Shown here: piece by piece, positions 46,871-55,172 of the stretch | Position numbering within the stretch: the first letter of the stretch is position 1 | How the letters are laid out: each line of letters begins with the position of its first letter | NCBI GenBank assembly: GCA_025055455.1 | Contig: JANWXD010000005.1 | Location: forward strand, 114,966-178,965 | Origin: Bryobacteraceae bacterium | GTDB lineage: Bacteria; Acidobacteriota; Terriglobia; Bryobacterales; Bryobacteraceae | Direction of reading: 5' to 3' | DNA length: 64,000 bases | Made by a program: the position numbers and the translations under genes | The notes under the pieces: generated by a model | Database searches by the model: none | What the model saw: only the letters and a program-made list of their open reading frames with translations | Told to the model about the DNA's origin: nothing

Positions 46871-47734
46871 TCACACCATCTCGACCGCGCGCAGACGTGC
46901 GCTGCGGGCCGCCGGATTGGTTCGCACCTCCTCGGCGGACGGCCGTACCACGTGCTTGGTCAGCAAGCGCACCCGGCCTTGGCGCGCCAAGGCTTGAAAG
47001 CGGTGCTTCACCCGGCGGTCTTCGAGCGACATGAAGGAGATCACCACGATCCGCCCTCCGGGGCGTACGCATTCGGGCGCCAGCTCGAGCAGTCGCTCGA
47101 GCTCCCCAAGCTCGTCGTTGACCGCAAGGCGCAACGCCATGAAGGTCTGGGTCGCCGGATGCAAGCGTCGGGTTCGGGGCGCGACCCGCTCGATGACCCT
47201 GGCCAGCTCCAGCGTCGTGCGAAGGGGCCGCGCCCGAACGACGGCTCTGGCGATCTTCCGCGCCCTCCTTTCTTCGCCGAACCGGAAAATCAGTTCGGCG
47301 AGCGCCTTTTCGGCCATGGTGTTGACGATCTCGGCCGCTGTGGGCCCGCGGCTGCGGTCCATCCGCATGTCCAGGGGACCGTCGACCGAGAACGAAAATC
47401 CCCGTTCCGGATCCGTCAGTTGGTACAGCGACGCCCCCAAGTCCGCCAACAAACCATCGGCTCGCTCGACAGCGAATGCCGCCAGCGCCGAAGGCAGCTC
47501 CGAGAAGCGCCCGTGCCAGAAGCGGACTCGATCGGCCCAGGGCGCCACATTGCGGCGGCACAGTTCCAGTGACTCGGCGTCCCGGTCGCAGGCGATGACG
47601 AAACCCGTGCGCAGACGCTGCGCGATCGCCCCGGTGTGCCCACCCAGTCCCGCGGTGGCGTCCACGTAGATCCCGTCCGGACGCACCGCAAGGTACGCCA
47701 GCGCTTCCTCGAGCAGCACCGGCACGTGCTTCAT
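46871..47734 (-). CDS. rsmH: 16S rRNA (cytosine(1402)-N(4))-methyltransferase
   Basis: A 287-residue S-adenosylmethionine-dependent enzyme. MKHVPVLLEEALAYL, YVDATAGLGGHTGAIAQRL, ADGLLADLGASLYQLTDPER, GFSFSVDGPLDMRMD and the C-terminal VVISFMSLEDRRVKHRFQ are standard. SHQ/SSxQ is replaced by GASLYQL, minor variation. It starts 3 bases after mraZ. Confidence 0.95.
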   Translation of the reverse strand: MKHVPVLLEEALAYLAVRPDGIYVDATAGLGGHTGAIAQRLRTGFVIACDRDAESLELCRRNVAPWADRVRFWHGRFSELPSALAAFAVERADGLLADLGASLYQLTDPERGFSFSVDGPLDMRMDRSRGPTAAEIVNTMAEKALAELIFRFGEERRARKIARAVVRARPLRTTLELARVIERVAPRTRRLHPATQTFMALRLAVNDELGELERLLELAPECVRPGGRIVVISFMSLEDRRVKHRFQALARQGRVRLLTKHVVRPSAEEVRTNPAARSARLRAVEMV

Positions 47735-47737
47735 GCA

Positions 47738-48226
47738 TCACTTCAGCCCTTTCTGTTCGAGCAGCCGCACCTTCTCGGCCAAACCCTCCTCGGCCCGCGC
47801 CTTCATCTCCGCATACACCTCGGCGGTGTAAATGTTGATGCGGCTTTTGTAGGGATGCAGGTACACCTGCTGGGGCGTGTCCAACTTCAAGCGCCTCCGC
47901 AGCTCCTGAGGCAACAGCAGCCTTCCCTCGCTGTCCATCTCGCTGTCGGCCCCGACGTCGTTGGCGATCAGCGACACGTGTTCGGCAATCTCCGGCGCCT
48001 CTTGAAACTCGTCGAAAAACCGTTCGATCTGGCGCCACGCCGACAGCGGATAGATCCGACCGGTGCGATAGTCGAAGCTGGTGATGAACACCTTGCGCTC
48101 GCCCAGACTCGTCAGATACTGCTGCATGACCGAAGGCAGCTTCAAACGCCCTTTTGCATCCACACTCGCTTGGCGGATGCCGCGCGGGGGCTCGACCGGG
48201 AGCGTGGTCTGTCCGCCTTCGGCCAT
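47738..48226 (-). CDS. mraZ: Transcriptional regulator MraZ
   Basis: A 162-residue AbrB-like protein with two MraZ repeats: ASVDAKGRLKLPSVMQQYL and SEMDSEGRLLLPQELRRRL, each with the DxxGR(L) signature. In Escherichia coli MraZ binds TGGGN repeats upstream of itself and represses the dcw operon. First gene of the cluster. The ATG at 48226 has only weak ribosome-site similarity upstream. Confidence 0.93.
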   Translation of the reverse strand: MAEGGQTTLPVEPPRGIRQASVDAKGRLKLPSVMQQYLTSLGERKVFITSFDYRTGRIYPLSAWRQIERFFDEFQEAPEIAEHVSLIANDVGADSEMDSEGRLLLPQELRRRLKLDTPQQVYLHPYKSRINIYTAEVYAEMKARAEEGLAEKVRLLEQKGLK

Positions 48227-48261
48227 TTTCGATCACTCTAGACCACTATCGGACACCCCCA

Positions 48262-48290
48262 ATTGTCACATAAGCCCCATGAGATTGCAA
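48262..48290 (-). promoter_or_regulatory. Putative dcw promoter upstream of mraZ
   Basis: On the minus strand TTGCAA (48285-48290) and GACAAT (48262-48267) are 17 bases apart, a plausible sigma-70 pair 35 bases from the mraZ start. Two TGGGG elements (48275-48279 and 48257-48261) sit within and just after it; MraZ boxes are TGGGN direct repeats, but here the spacing is 18 rather than 10, so an MraZ operator is only suggested. Confidence 0.35.
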
Positions 48291-48369
48291 GACTTTTCGC
48301 GTTTAACACCAGAGGGTTAGAGCGTACTACTAAATGTTGGGGTAAACTTCTGGCTACACCTACCCGTAG

Positions 48370-49200
48370 CTAGATCAGTGCGGCCAAGCGAAACCCGAGC
48401 TGGACGAAGCAAAACAACGTCACGCCCGCCACGCCGTAGGCTGCGGCGCGCCAGACGCGCTCGCGCCAACTGGCTTCCAAGCCGGGTAGGCCCGCCAGCC
48501 AGGCCGCAGCGAACCCGCCCGCGAGACCCCCGATATGGGCTGCGTTATCCACCTGCAGGCCAGGGAGCAGCCCGAACAGCAAGATGTAGATCACCCATCG
48601 CACATAGAGCCCCCGCATGGAGCCAGCGATCGAAGACGGGTGTCGGAGGCCCAGAGCGATCATGGCGCCGATCAAACCCATCAGTCCCGCCGAAGCTCCC
48701 ACGGAGAGTCCGGCGTACCACAAGGTGCTGGCCAGGAATCCGGTCACGGTCGCCACGAAGTAGATCACCACGAAGCGGCGCGAACCGTAGATCTCTTCCA
48801 CCTCAGCGCCCAAGTCGAACAGGATCCAGGTGTTCATGAGAATGTGCAGCACGCCTCCGTGGAGGAAGCCGGCGGTCACCAGGCGCCACCACTCTCCGCC
48901 GAACAGGATGGCCTCGCGCAGCTTGGCGCCGAAGGTGTACAGCGTCACCCCGTCGATGGCCATCGCTGGCGAAGGATTGCCGCGCCGCAGGCTGTAGATA
49001 AAAGTGGCGGCAAACAGTCCTAGGTTCACGACCAGGATTAGGAAGGTGACGAAGCGCGTCGAGGGCACCAGACCACCCAGCAGGTCGGTGGGGAGCCGCG
49101 CGGCCGGCGTGGGGCCCACCTCGGTTTCGCAGTACGGGCACACGCGGTCCCGCGCGTCAATGAACGCCCGGCAGTGCGGGCACATTCGGCGCTTGCTCAC
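48370..49200 (-). CDS. Rhomboid family intramembrane serine protease with N-terminal zinc ribbon
   Basis: A 276-residue protein. The N-terminus has MCPHCRAFIDARDRVCPYCE, a two-CxxC zinc ribbon. After a linker come six or seven transmembrane segments with rhomboid hallmarks: HGGVLHILMNTWILFDLG, the Ser in LSVGASAGLMGLIGAM and the His in DNAAHIGGLAGG, forming the Ser-His dyad. Rhomboids cleave membrane proteins within the bilayer. The start is taken as GTG 49200, since TACAAT lies 6 bases before it; the ATG at 49185 is the alternative. Divergent from the microcompartment operon. Confidence 0.88.
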   Translation of the reverse strand: MSKRRMCPHCRAFIDARDRVCPYCETEVGPTPAARLPTDLLGGLVPSTRFVTFLILVVNLGLFAATFIYSLRRGNPSPAMAIDGVTLYTFGAKLREAILFGGEWWRLVTAGFLHGGVLHILMNTWILFDLGAEVEEIYGSRRFVVIYFVATVTGFLASTLWYAGLSVGASAGLMGLIGAMIALGLRHPSSIAGSMRGLYVRWVIYILLFGLLPGLQVDNAAHIGGLAGGFAAAWLAGLPGLEASWRERVWRAAAYGVAGVTLFCFVQLGFRLAALI

Positions 49201-49206
49201 GCGTCC

Positions 49207-49212
49207 ATTGTA
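49207..49212 (-). promoter_or_regulatory. -10 box of the rhomboid gene
   Basis: The minus strand reads TACAAT then GGACGC and the GTG start, so the transcript would begin at or within a base or two of the start codon. No clear -35 hexamer is seen. Confidence 0.4.
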
Positions 49213-49270
49213 CCCGTCGGAGGCCGGATGCCGTCTCCGACAAAACGCGGGCTGCCGCAAACCCTTTTGG

Positions 49271-49276
49271 TACAAT
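49271..49276 (+). promoter_or_regulatory. Extended -10 promoter of the microcompartment operon
   Basis: TTGGTACAAT contains the TGn extension directly before a TACAAT -10 hexamer. The start codon of the aldolase gene is 11 bases further, implying a 5' leader of only about 4-5 bases and no Shine-Dalgarno. No good -35 hexamer is present, as expected for an extended -10 promoter. Confidence 0.5.
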
Positions 49277-49287
49277 CTTGGGTTCAG

Positions 49288-50061
49288 ATGACCAAGACGG
49301 AGCGAGAATTGCGGCAAGACATCGTCGAGGTCGGCCGCCTCGTCTGGCAGAAGGGCTGGGTGGCCGCCAACGACGGCAACATCTCGATCCGTCTGGACCA
49401 AGAACGCGTGCTGTGCACGCCCACCGGCGTCAGCAAGGGCATGATGCATCCCGATGACCTGATCATCGTGGACATGCAGGGCAACAAGATCGAAGGACGC
49501 AAAGAACGCACCTCGGAGATCGCCATGCACCTGACGATCTACAACCTGCGTCCCGACGTGCGGGCCGTCGTGCACGCGCACCCTCCGGTGGCGACCGGCT
49601 TCGCCACAGCGGGCCGTCCCTTGACGCTTGCCCTTTTGCCGGAAGTCATCATCGGTTTGGGCTGTGTCCCGCTTGCGGAATACGGTCTGCCCGGCACGCC
49701 GGAGCTGACCAAGCCCATGCTGCCGTACATTCCCAAATACGACGCCATTCTCATGGCCAATCACGGGGCGGTGTGCTACGGCGAGGACGTCTACAAGGCG
49801 TATTTCCGCATGGAGACCGTCGAGCACTTTGCCCGGATCTCCTTCGTGGCGGAGTTACTCGGTGGACCCAAGGTCCTGCCCCGCCAGGAGGTGGAAAAAT
49901 TGTTCGGGGCGCGCGAGCGGTATGGAATTACTTCGCGGGCGGGCCTGGAGCCGTGGTGTCCTGTGCCAGCCGAAGAGGCAGCGCGCGGCGAAGAGCGCTT
50001 CGAGCTGACTCGCTCGGAGCTGATCGCTTTAGTCAGCGAAGCGATGAAGGCCCGGGCCTGA
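49288..50061 (+). CDS. Microcompartment-associated class II aldolase
   Basis: A 257-residue zinc aldolase of the fuculose/rhamnulose-phosphate aldolase family. The metal ligands are His96 and His98 (VHAHPPVATGF) and His159 (MANHGAVCYGED), with catalytic Glu77 in TSEIAMHL; GWVAANDGNISIRL binds the phosphate. It should split a deoxy-sugar phosphate to dihydroxyacetone phosphate plus lactaldehyde. It is the first gene before four shell-protein genes. The last 16 residues, RSELIALVSEAMKARA, form a predicted amphipathic helix after a polar linker, the usual form of an encapsulation peptide. Exact sugar not determined. Confidence 0.88.
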   Translation: MTKTERELRQDIVEVGRLVWQKGWVAANDGNISIRLDQERVLCTPTGVSKGMMHPDDLIIVDMQGNKIEGRKERTSEIAMHLTIYNLRPDVRAVVHAHPPVATGFATAGRPLTLALLPEVIIGLGCVPLAEYGLPGTPELTKPMLPYIPKYDAILMANHGAVCYGEDVYKAYFRMETVEHFARISFVAELLGGPKVLPRQEVEKLFGARERYGITSRAGLEPWCPVPAEEAARGEERFELTRSELIALVSEAMKARA

Positions 50062-50110
50062 ATGCGGCAAACAGAGTTCTCAACAGATTGTTGGATGAAC
50101 TGGAGGCGGA

Positions 50111-50401
50111 ATGGGTGAAGCACTGGGAATGATCGAAACGCGTGGTTTGGTGGCCCTTATCGAGGCCTCCGACGCGATGGTGAAAGCCGCCAAGGTGACC
50201 TTGGTGGGGTGGGAGAAGATCGGCTCCGGCTACGTCACCGCCCTGGTGCGCGGCGACGTAGCGGCCGTGCGCGCCGCCACGGATGCCGGGGCGGCGGCGG
50301 CCCGCCGGGTGGGCGAACTGATTGCCGTTCACGTGATTCCGCGGCCGCATCCCAGCTTGGAAGACGTGTTGCCGATCGGCAAGAGCAACACGGGCAAGTG
50401 A
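50111..50401 (+). CDS. Microcompartment hexameric shell protein (BMC-H)
   Basis: A 96-residue single-BMC-domain protein: [40 protein letters not shown] and [20 protein letters not shown]. The KIGSG segment forms the central pore as in PduA/EutM-type proteins. Hexamers tile the facets of the shell. GGAGGCGG precedes the ATG at 50111, the best ribosome site in the operon, consistent with need for many copies. Confidence 0.94.
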   Translation: MGEALGMIETRGLVALIEASDAMVKAAKVTLVGWEKIGSGYVTALVRGDVAAVRAATDAGAAAARRVGELIAVHVIPRPHPSLEDVLPIGKSNTGK

Positions 50402-50405
50402 GGGA

Positions 50406-50427
50406 GACCGGCGGAAAGCGGCCGGTC
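50406..50427 (+). other. Intercistronic stem-loop between BMC-H and BMC-P genes
   Basis: GACCGGC and its exact complement GCCGGTC enclose an 8-base GGAAAGCG loop, starting 4 bases after the BMC-H stop codon. No T-run follows, so it is not a simple intrinsic terminator. It could protect the upstream mRNA end or reduce downstream expression, setting the hexamer-to-pentamer ratio. Function is inference. Confidence 0.5.
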
Positions 50428-50435
50428 ATCAGCGT

Positions 50436-50714
50436 ATGTTGCTGGCTCGCGTCGTGGGCACGGTGGTCGCCACCCGCAAAGATCCGCGTCTGGAGGGCAA
50501 GAAGTTTCTGATTCTGAAACCGGTCTCTCCGGAAGGCACGGAGGAGTCTGGCTACGTGGTGGCGGTGGACACGGTGAGCGCCGGCTACCGGGAGCTGGTG
50601 CTGGCCGTCTCGGGCAGCTCGGCGCGTATGGCCGAAGGCTGCAAGGACCAGCCCGTGGACACGGCGATTGTGGCGATCGTCGACACGGTCAGTCTGGACA
50701 CGGGAGTCACGTGA
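50436..50714 (+). CDS. Microcompartment pentameric shell protein 1 (BMC-P, EutN/CcmL)
   Basis: A 92-residue EutN/CcmL-type protein: MLLARVVGTVVATRKDPRLE, GKKFLILKPVSPEG, VVAVDTVSAGYRELVLAVSG and DTAIVAIVDTVSL. Pentamers cap the vertices of the shell. No Shine-Dalgarno is visible before the ATG at 50436, and a stem-loop separates it from BMC-H; both fit low expression. Confidence 0.92.
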   Translation: MLLARVVGTVVATRKDPRLEGKKFLILKPVSPEGTEESGYVVAVDTVSAGYRELVLAVSGSSARMAEGCKDQPVDTAIVAIVDTVSLDTGVT

Positions 50715-50718
50715 GGCC

Positions 50719-50991
50719 ATGTTTCTGGGGCGGGTCATCGGCAGAGTCTGGTCGACGGTGAAAAACGAGGCGCTCCAGGGACACCGCCTACTCATCGTTC
50801 AACCCGTCACTCCGGAATTGCAGCCCACGGGCAAGCCCCTGATCTGTGCGGACTGCGTCGGCGCCGGCGCGGGAGAACTCATTTACTGGTGCCGGGGCCG
50901 CGAATCCAGTTTCCCCTTCTTGCCGGCCGAAGTTCCCACCGACCACACCATCGTGGCCATCGTGGACGAGCTGCACGTCCAGCGGAGCTGA
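50719..50991 (+). CDS. Microcompartment pentameric shell protein 2 (BMC-P)
   Basis: A 90-residue EutN/CcmL-type protein: MFLGRVIGRVWSTVKNEALQ, GHRLLIVQPVTPEL, CADCVGAGAGELIYWCRGRE and DHTIVAIVDELHV. The CRGRESSFPF segment differs from its two paralogues and is typical of one of the three BMC-P types seen together in some loci. The ATG at 50719 lies 4 bases after the previous stop. Confidence 0.92.
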   Translation: MFLGRVIGRVWSTVKNEALQGHRLLIVQPVTPELQPTGKPLICADCVGAGAGELIYWCRGRESSFPFLPAEVPTDHTIVAIVDELHVQRS

Positions 50992-50994
50992 GCC

Positions 50995-51273
50995 GTGCTG
51001 ATTGCGCGCGTCATCGGCGAGGTCGTGGCCACGCAGAAACATCCGAGCCATGAAGGCCGCAAAGCGCTTCTCGTGCAGCCGCTGAACCTGGACGGCACCG
51101 ACCGCGGCGACGCCGTGGTGGCTCTGGACGCCGTGGATGCCGGCATCGGCGACCGCGTGCTGTTGGCCACCGAAGGCTTCAGCGCCATGACCAGCGTGGA
51201 CCGCCCCATGTCACCCATCGACATGGCGGTGATCGGCGTCATCGACAGCGTCGAGCTGGTGGGCGAAGAGTGA
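50995..51273 (+). CDS. Microcompartment pentameric shell protein 3 (BMC-P)
   Basis: A 92-residue EutN/CcmL-type protein: LIARVIGEVVATQKHPSHEG, RKALLVQPLNLDG, VVALDAVDAGIGDRVLLATE and DMAVIGVIDSVELV. Start is a GTG at 50995 with GGAG 7 bases upstream, 3 bases after the previous stop. Having three different BMC-P genes in a row suggests distinct vertex or hetero-oligomer roles. Last recognisable gene of the operon. Confidence 0.92.
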   Translation: MLIARVIGEVVATQKHPSHEGRKALLVQPLNLDGTDRGDAVVALDAVDAGIGDRVLLATEGFSAMTSVDRPMSPIDMAVIGVIDSVELVGEE

Positions 51274-51545
51274 AGCGGGAATCTGGCGCACGCCGACCAG
51301 CTCGCAAAACGGAAGGGACTGAGCGGGACAAACGAGAAGGTCCCCAAGCAGATCTGCCTGGGGGCCGCTGCGCGCTGGAAATGCCGGGTTATTTCCGCGG
51401 CTCCATATCTGCACAGTCATTCGCTTTCAGGCTTACTGCTATGCGTGCTATTATTGCCCCGGTGCGATCTGGATTTGCGTGTGGGAATCCGGAACTCATA
51501 TCCACATCCACTCCGACTGCCTCGTGGCATAGGCGGAGGTACAGG

Positions 51546-52469
51546 ATGCAGAACGTAACTTGGTGCTTGACCTTACTGCTAGCCAGCGCTGTGGCCGCGT
51601 CGAGTCAGGCGAGTCACTCGCATTGGTCCAAGACAGTTACGTGGAAGCTCACACCCGTAAACCTGCCGCCAGCCGGCGGGGAATTCAAACTCGTTCTCGC
51701 CGGGCCGCTCGACTGGATCGCAGGATACCGGGCGGAGTCGCGGCACGACATCTCGATCACCGTCGGCAAGGCCTGCTTCGGCGTCTCGCCGCCTCCCCTC
51801 CGCATGCGCGTACTCGAGAGCTTGTCCGACTGGCCCAGGGCTCGCCTTTCCACGGCGCCGGGATGGATTCAAGTACGCGGACCGGAGGACGGCGATTGTT
51901 CCTTGCTGCTTTACGCCAGAGTCCCTTCCGGGACGAACGTCGCAATCGAGCAGGATGGGACCACCCTGCTCCGAGCCAAGCCCGACTCGGAGCTGATGGT
52001 GCGCAATGGCGAGGTAAGTGCGGGGCGCGTTCGCGGCGAACATGACCTGGTAGCGCAGATGCACCGCTTGAACCTCCCACCGGAAAGGGAACCGCTGGCG
52101 CGCCTACCCGACGGAAAATACCTGCGGCTGTTCGGGAACTTATACGTGATCACGAACAAAGGATTACGGGACCACCTGGAAACCTTTCAGCGCCCCGTTT
52201 TAGCTGGCGACTCGCGAACCTGCTGCGGCGACCGACCGGAGCACCGCGTCGCGGAGTTGCGGATCGAAGTGGACGAGGGAGGCCGGGTCTCCGAAGTGAA
52301 AGTCCAACGGGGGCCTGCACCGCTCATGGCCGCGTGCGAAACCGCCTAGAAATCCTGGAAATTCCGGCCCTTTGTGGTCGAAGGGCAGGCCGTAAGAGCG
52401 GTCGCTTTCGTCACGTTCTTGTTAGAAGACAACGGGAACATCATCACGCCGGCCCTGCCGAGTTACTGA
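51546..52469 (+). pseudogene. Secreted TonB-C-like protein interrupted by an in-frame amber codon
   Basis: The frame from ATG 51546 (GGAGGT five bases upstream) encodes a signal peptide (WCLTLLLASAVAASSQA) and a novel beta-rich region, then the first half of a TonB C-terminal-like domain: LRIEVDEGGRVSEVKVQRGP, APLMAACETA. TAG at 52347-52349 stops it after 267 residues. The same frame continues for 39 codons to TGA at 52467 with the expected second half of that domain: KSWKFRPFVVEGQAVRAVAF then VTFLLEDNG. The intact product would be about 307 residues. It may be a point-mutated gene, a read-through case, or a base error. Such domains are used for protein-protein contact in the envelope; the role is unknown. 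Confidence 0.75.
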
Positions 52470-52701
52470 GTCTGGCTTCCACATCGCATCTTCCTTCTTC
52501 AGGAACAGAATCGTCGCCAAGCAAGCTTTCGCCGTGGCGAAGGGCGCTGCGAGAAGTCAAGCTAGCCCGTGCCGGCGCCACGACGGCGGACGCGAGCACT
52601 CTTTGTCGGCGTGCCCGAAGGCGCCGTTCCGCCTCGGCTTCCTACCTAGGCGCGGTGTGCGGCGCGAAAATGCAGCTCCGGCGTGCCGTCAGCGCCGCCG
52701 C

Positions 52702-53553
52702 TTACAGAATCCGGCGCTGTTTGAGGAAGGCGAAGATCTGCGGCAGCAGTGCGTCCCACTGTTCTTTCGTGAAAACGTGGCCGCCCTGTGGCACCGGGAT
52801 GAGCTCGGCATCCGCGCCGGCGTCCCGTAGGGCCTTCGTCAACTTGACGCCGTGCTCGTACGGAACCGTTTCGTCGGCGTCTCCGTGAATCGTCAGAACC
52901 GGAGGCACGTCCCGGCGGACGTACGTGATGGGCGACAACCGCCGCGCCAGCTCCAGACGCCCGGGCTGGTCCGGAATCCATTCCAGGGCGTACGGGCGCT
53001 GGTTCGGTCCCTGGATCTGGTCGGCCACGTCCGTGATGCCGTAAATGTTGACCACGGCGGCGACTTTGGCCGGCGGGCCGAGCCGCGCACCCTTCGGCGT
53101 CAGACCCACCATCAGCGCCAGGTGGCCTCCAGCGGAGGCCCCAGTGACAACGACCCGGTTGCGATCCACGTTGTAGCGCGCTGCATTGCGCAAAAACCAC
53201 TGTGCGGCATTCAACACGTCGGTCACCGCCGCGGGCGCTGGGGCAGTCTTGGCCAGCCGGTATCCCACATTAGCCACCACGAAGCCTTGCTGGAGGTAAG
53301 GGATGCAGAAGCCGTTGATCATCATCTCGCGGGAACCCCGAACCCAGCCGCCCCCGTGAATCACAATCACGCCGGGCCGGCGCGCGGTTGCGGCCGCTTT
53401 GGGCTGCAGCACGTCGAGCACCGTCTCCGGGTATTGGTCGTAGCGGAGATTGGCATCCACAGCGACCCAATCGGGAATCGCCGGTGGATCGCGGAAGGGT
53501 TGGGCCCAGCCCCCGGCGGCCGCCAGGAGAAAGACAAGGGCCGCTCTTTGCAT
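52702..53553 (-). CDS. Secreted alpha/beta-hydrolase (esterase)
   Basis: A 283-residue protein with a signal peptide (MQRAALVFLLAAAGGWAQ) and a hydrolase of the hormone-sensitive-lipase/BD-FAE group: oxyanion-hole VIVIHGGGWVRG, nucleophile Ser in VTGASAGGHLAL, acid in LTIHGDADETVPYEHG and His in PQGGHVFTKEQW. Substrate unknown; esters of plant-derived compounds or polysaccharides are plausible. Start is ATG 53553; TTAAAT lies 6 bases upstream, again suggesting a leaderless transcript. The 232 bases downstream (52470-52701) show no further gene. Confidence 0.87.
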   Translation of the reverse strand: MQRAALVFLLAAAGGWAQPFRDPPAIPDWVAVDANLRYDQYPETVLDVLQPKAAATARRPGVIVIHGGGWVRGSREMMINGFCIPYLQQGFVVANVGYRLAKTAPAPAAVTDVLNAAQWFLRNAARYNVDRNRVVVTGASAGGHLALMVGLTPKGARLGPPAKVAAVVNIYGITDVADQIQGPNQRPYALEWIPDQPGRLELARRLSPITYVRRDVPPVLTIHGDADETVPYEHGVKLTKALRDAGADAELIPVPQGGHVFTKEQWDALLPQIFAFLKQRRIL

Positions 53554-53725
53554 ACGACTATTTAACCGCCGATTTGGGCGGCCCGCCACGGCGAGAGTCC
53601 GACCCGACCTACCTGACGCCTTCTTCACCTCGACCCCCTTTTGCCCCCGACTATGAGCACTTGCTCCCCGCCGGGGCTCCGACCGGGCGCCGTCGGGCGC
53701 CCGTCGCGCAGTCGGACCTAACCCT

Positions 53726-55168
53726 CTACGCCAACAGCTTCTTCACCACATGGCCGGCCACGTCCGTCAGGCGGAAATCGCGGCCCATGTGGCGGTAGGT
53801 GAGCCGGGTGTGATCGAACCCAAGACAGTGTAGGATGGTGGCCTGCAAGTCGTGCACGTGGATCGGATCCTCGACGATCTTCAAGCCGAGATCGTCCGTC
53901 TTGCCCACCACCTGTCCGCCTTTGATTCCGCCGCCGGCCAACCACATACTGTAGGCCATCGGATGATGATCCCGGCCCGCATTGTCGGCCTCCTCGGGTT
54001 TGCGAATTTCCGCCAGGGGCGTGCGGCCGAATTCGCCGCCCCAGATCACAAGCGTTTCCTCGAGCAGGCCCCGCTGCTTGAGATCTCGAATCAGCGCGGC
54101 CGCCGGCTGGTCGGTAATGTCGCAGTTTCTCTTCAACTTTTTGTTCAGCTCCGAGTGGTCGTCCCAACTGGCGTGCATCAGCATGACGAAGCGCACGCCC
54201 CGTTCGACCAGCCTTCGCGCCAGCAGGCAGTTCACCGCGAACGGCCGCGTGGGCTCTTTATCCACACCGTACATTTCGCGGATGTGAGCCGGCTCGTCGG
54301 AGAAATCCAGCAACTCCGGCGCCGCCATCTGCATACGGAAAGCCAGCTCGTAGGCAGCGATGCGCGAAGCGATCTCCATGTCTCCCGTAGCTTGCAGGCG
54401 CTCTTCGTTGAGATCGCGCAGCGCGTCCAGGCTGGCCCGTTGCAGCTCGCGGGTCACGCCGGGCGGGTTGGAAAGATACAAGATCGGATCGCCCTGGCTG
54501 CGGAACAGGACGCCTTGGTAATGGGAAGGCAAAAAGCCGCTCGAGAAGTTCGTGGCACCCCCGCTCGTGCCCACGCCCGAGGTCAGCACCACGAAGCCCG
54601 GCAAGTTCTGCGACTCGCTGCCGAGCCCGTAGACGACCCAAGCCCCGAGCGTCGGCCGGCCAAACTGCGTCGAACCCGTGAACAAGAGCAATTGCCCGGG
54701 GTGGTGGTTGAAGGCGTCGGTGTGCATCGACCGGACCAGGCAGATGTCATCGGCTACGGTCGCCAGATGGGGCAGCCAGTCCGACAGCTCCATGCCACAC
54801 TGGCCGGCCGGCTTGAAGACGCGCGGGCTCGCCAGCACCGCCGCCGTGGGCTTGATGAACGCCAACTGCAGATCTTTGGTCAAGGACTCCGGGAGCGACT
54901 GACCGTGATACTTCTGAAGCGCCGGCTTGGGGTCGAACAGGTCGATCTGGCTCGGCCCGCCCTCCATGAACATGAAGATCACGTTCTTGGCACGCGGAGC
55001 AAAATGCGGCTGCTTCGGCGCCAGCGGATTGTCGCGTGGCAAGATGGCCGCCAGCGTGCGCCCTTCGAGGCCCAACAGATGGGCGAGGGCCGCGGTGCCG
55101 ACGCCGCAGGCACATTGGCGGAAGAAGCTGCGCCGGGTTTGAATGCGTTGGAACTCCTCCCAGGTCAT
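53726..55168 (-). CDS. DUF1501 (sulfatase-fold) exported protein
   Basis: A 480-residue protein. The N-terminus TRRSFFRQCACGVGTAALAH is a Tat-type signal (RRSFF). The body matches DUF1501: KNVIFMFMEGGPSQIDLFDP, SMHTDAFNHHPGQLLLFTGS, LVIWGGEFGRTPLAEIRKP, DHHPMAYSMWLAGGGIKGG. The fold is alkaline-phosphatase/sulfatase-like; activity not established. It lies 4 bases after the DUF1553 gene and the two are standard partners. Confidence 0.9.
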   Translation of the reverse strand: MTWEEFQRIQTRRSFFRQCACGVGTAALAHLLGLEGRTLAAILPRDNPLAPKQPHFAPRAKNVIFMFMEGGPSQIDLFDPKPALQKYHGQSLPESLTKDLQLAFIKPTAAVLASPRVFKPAGQCGMELSDWLPHLATVADDICLVRSMHTDAFNHHPGQLLLFTGSTQFGRPTLGAWVVYGLGSESQNLPGFVVLTSGVGTSGGATNFSSGFLPSHYQGVLFRSQGDPILYLSNPPGVTRELQRASLDALRDLNEERLQATGDMEIASRIAAYELAFRMQMAAPELLDFSDEPAHIREMYGVDKEPTRPFAVNCLLARRLVERGVRFVMLMHASWDDHSELNKKLKRNCDITDQPAAALIRDLKQRGLLEETLVIWGGEFGRTPLAEIRKPEEADNAGRDHHPMAYSMWLAGGGIKGGQVVGKTDDLGLKIVEDPIHVHDLQATILHCLGFDHTRLTYRHMGRDFRLTDVAGHVVKKLLA

Positions 55169-55172
55169 CGTC

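Noticed and set aside
48257..48279. MraZ operator
   Set aside because: Two TGGGG elements exist, but spacing is 18 rather than the 10-base periodicity of known MraZ boxes, so it is not called as a separate operator.
50061..50132. Short ORF between the aldolase and BMC-H genes
   Set aside because: It overlaps the BMC-H start in another frame and has no ribosome site; the GGAGGCGG there serves BMC-H.
51270..51545. Upstream extension of the TonB-C-like frame
   Set aside because: The frame is open but unlike coding sequence, and the ATG at 51546 has GGAGGT and begins a signal peptide. The 272-base gap after the last BMC-P gene therefore holds only a probable promoter region.
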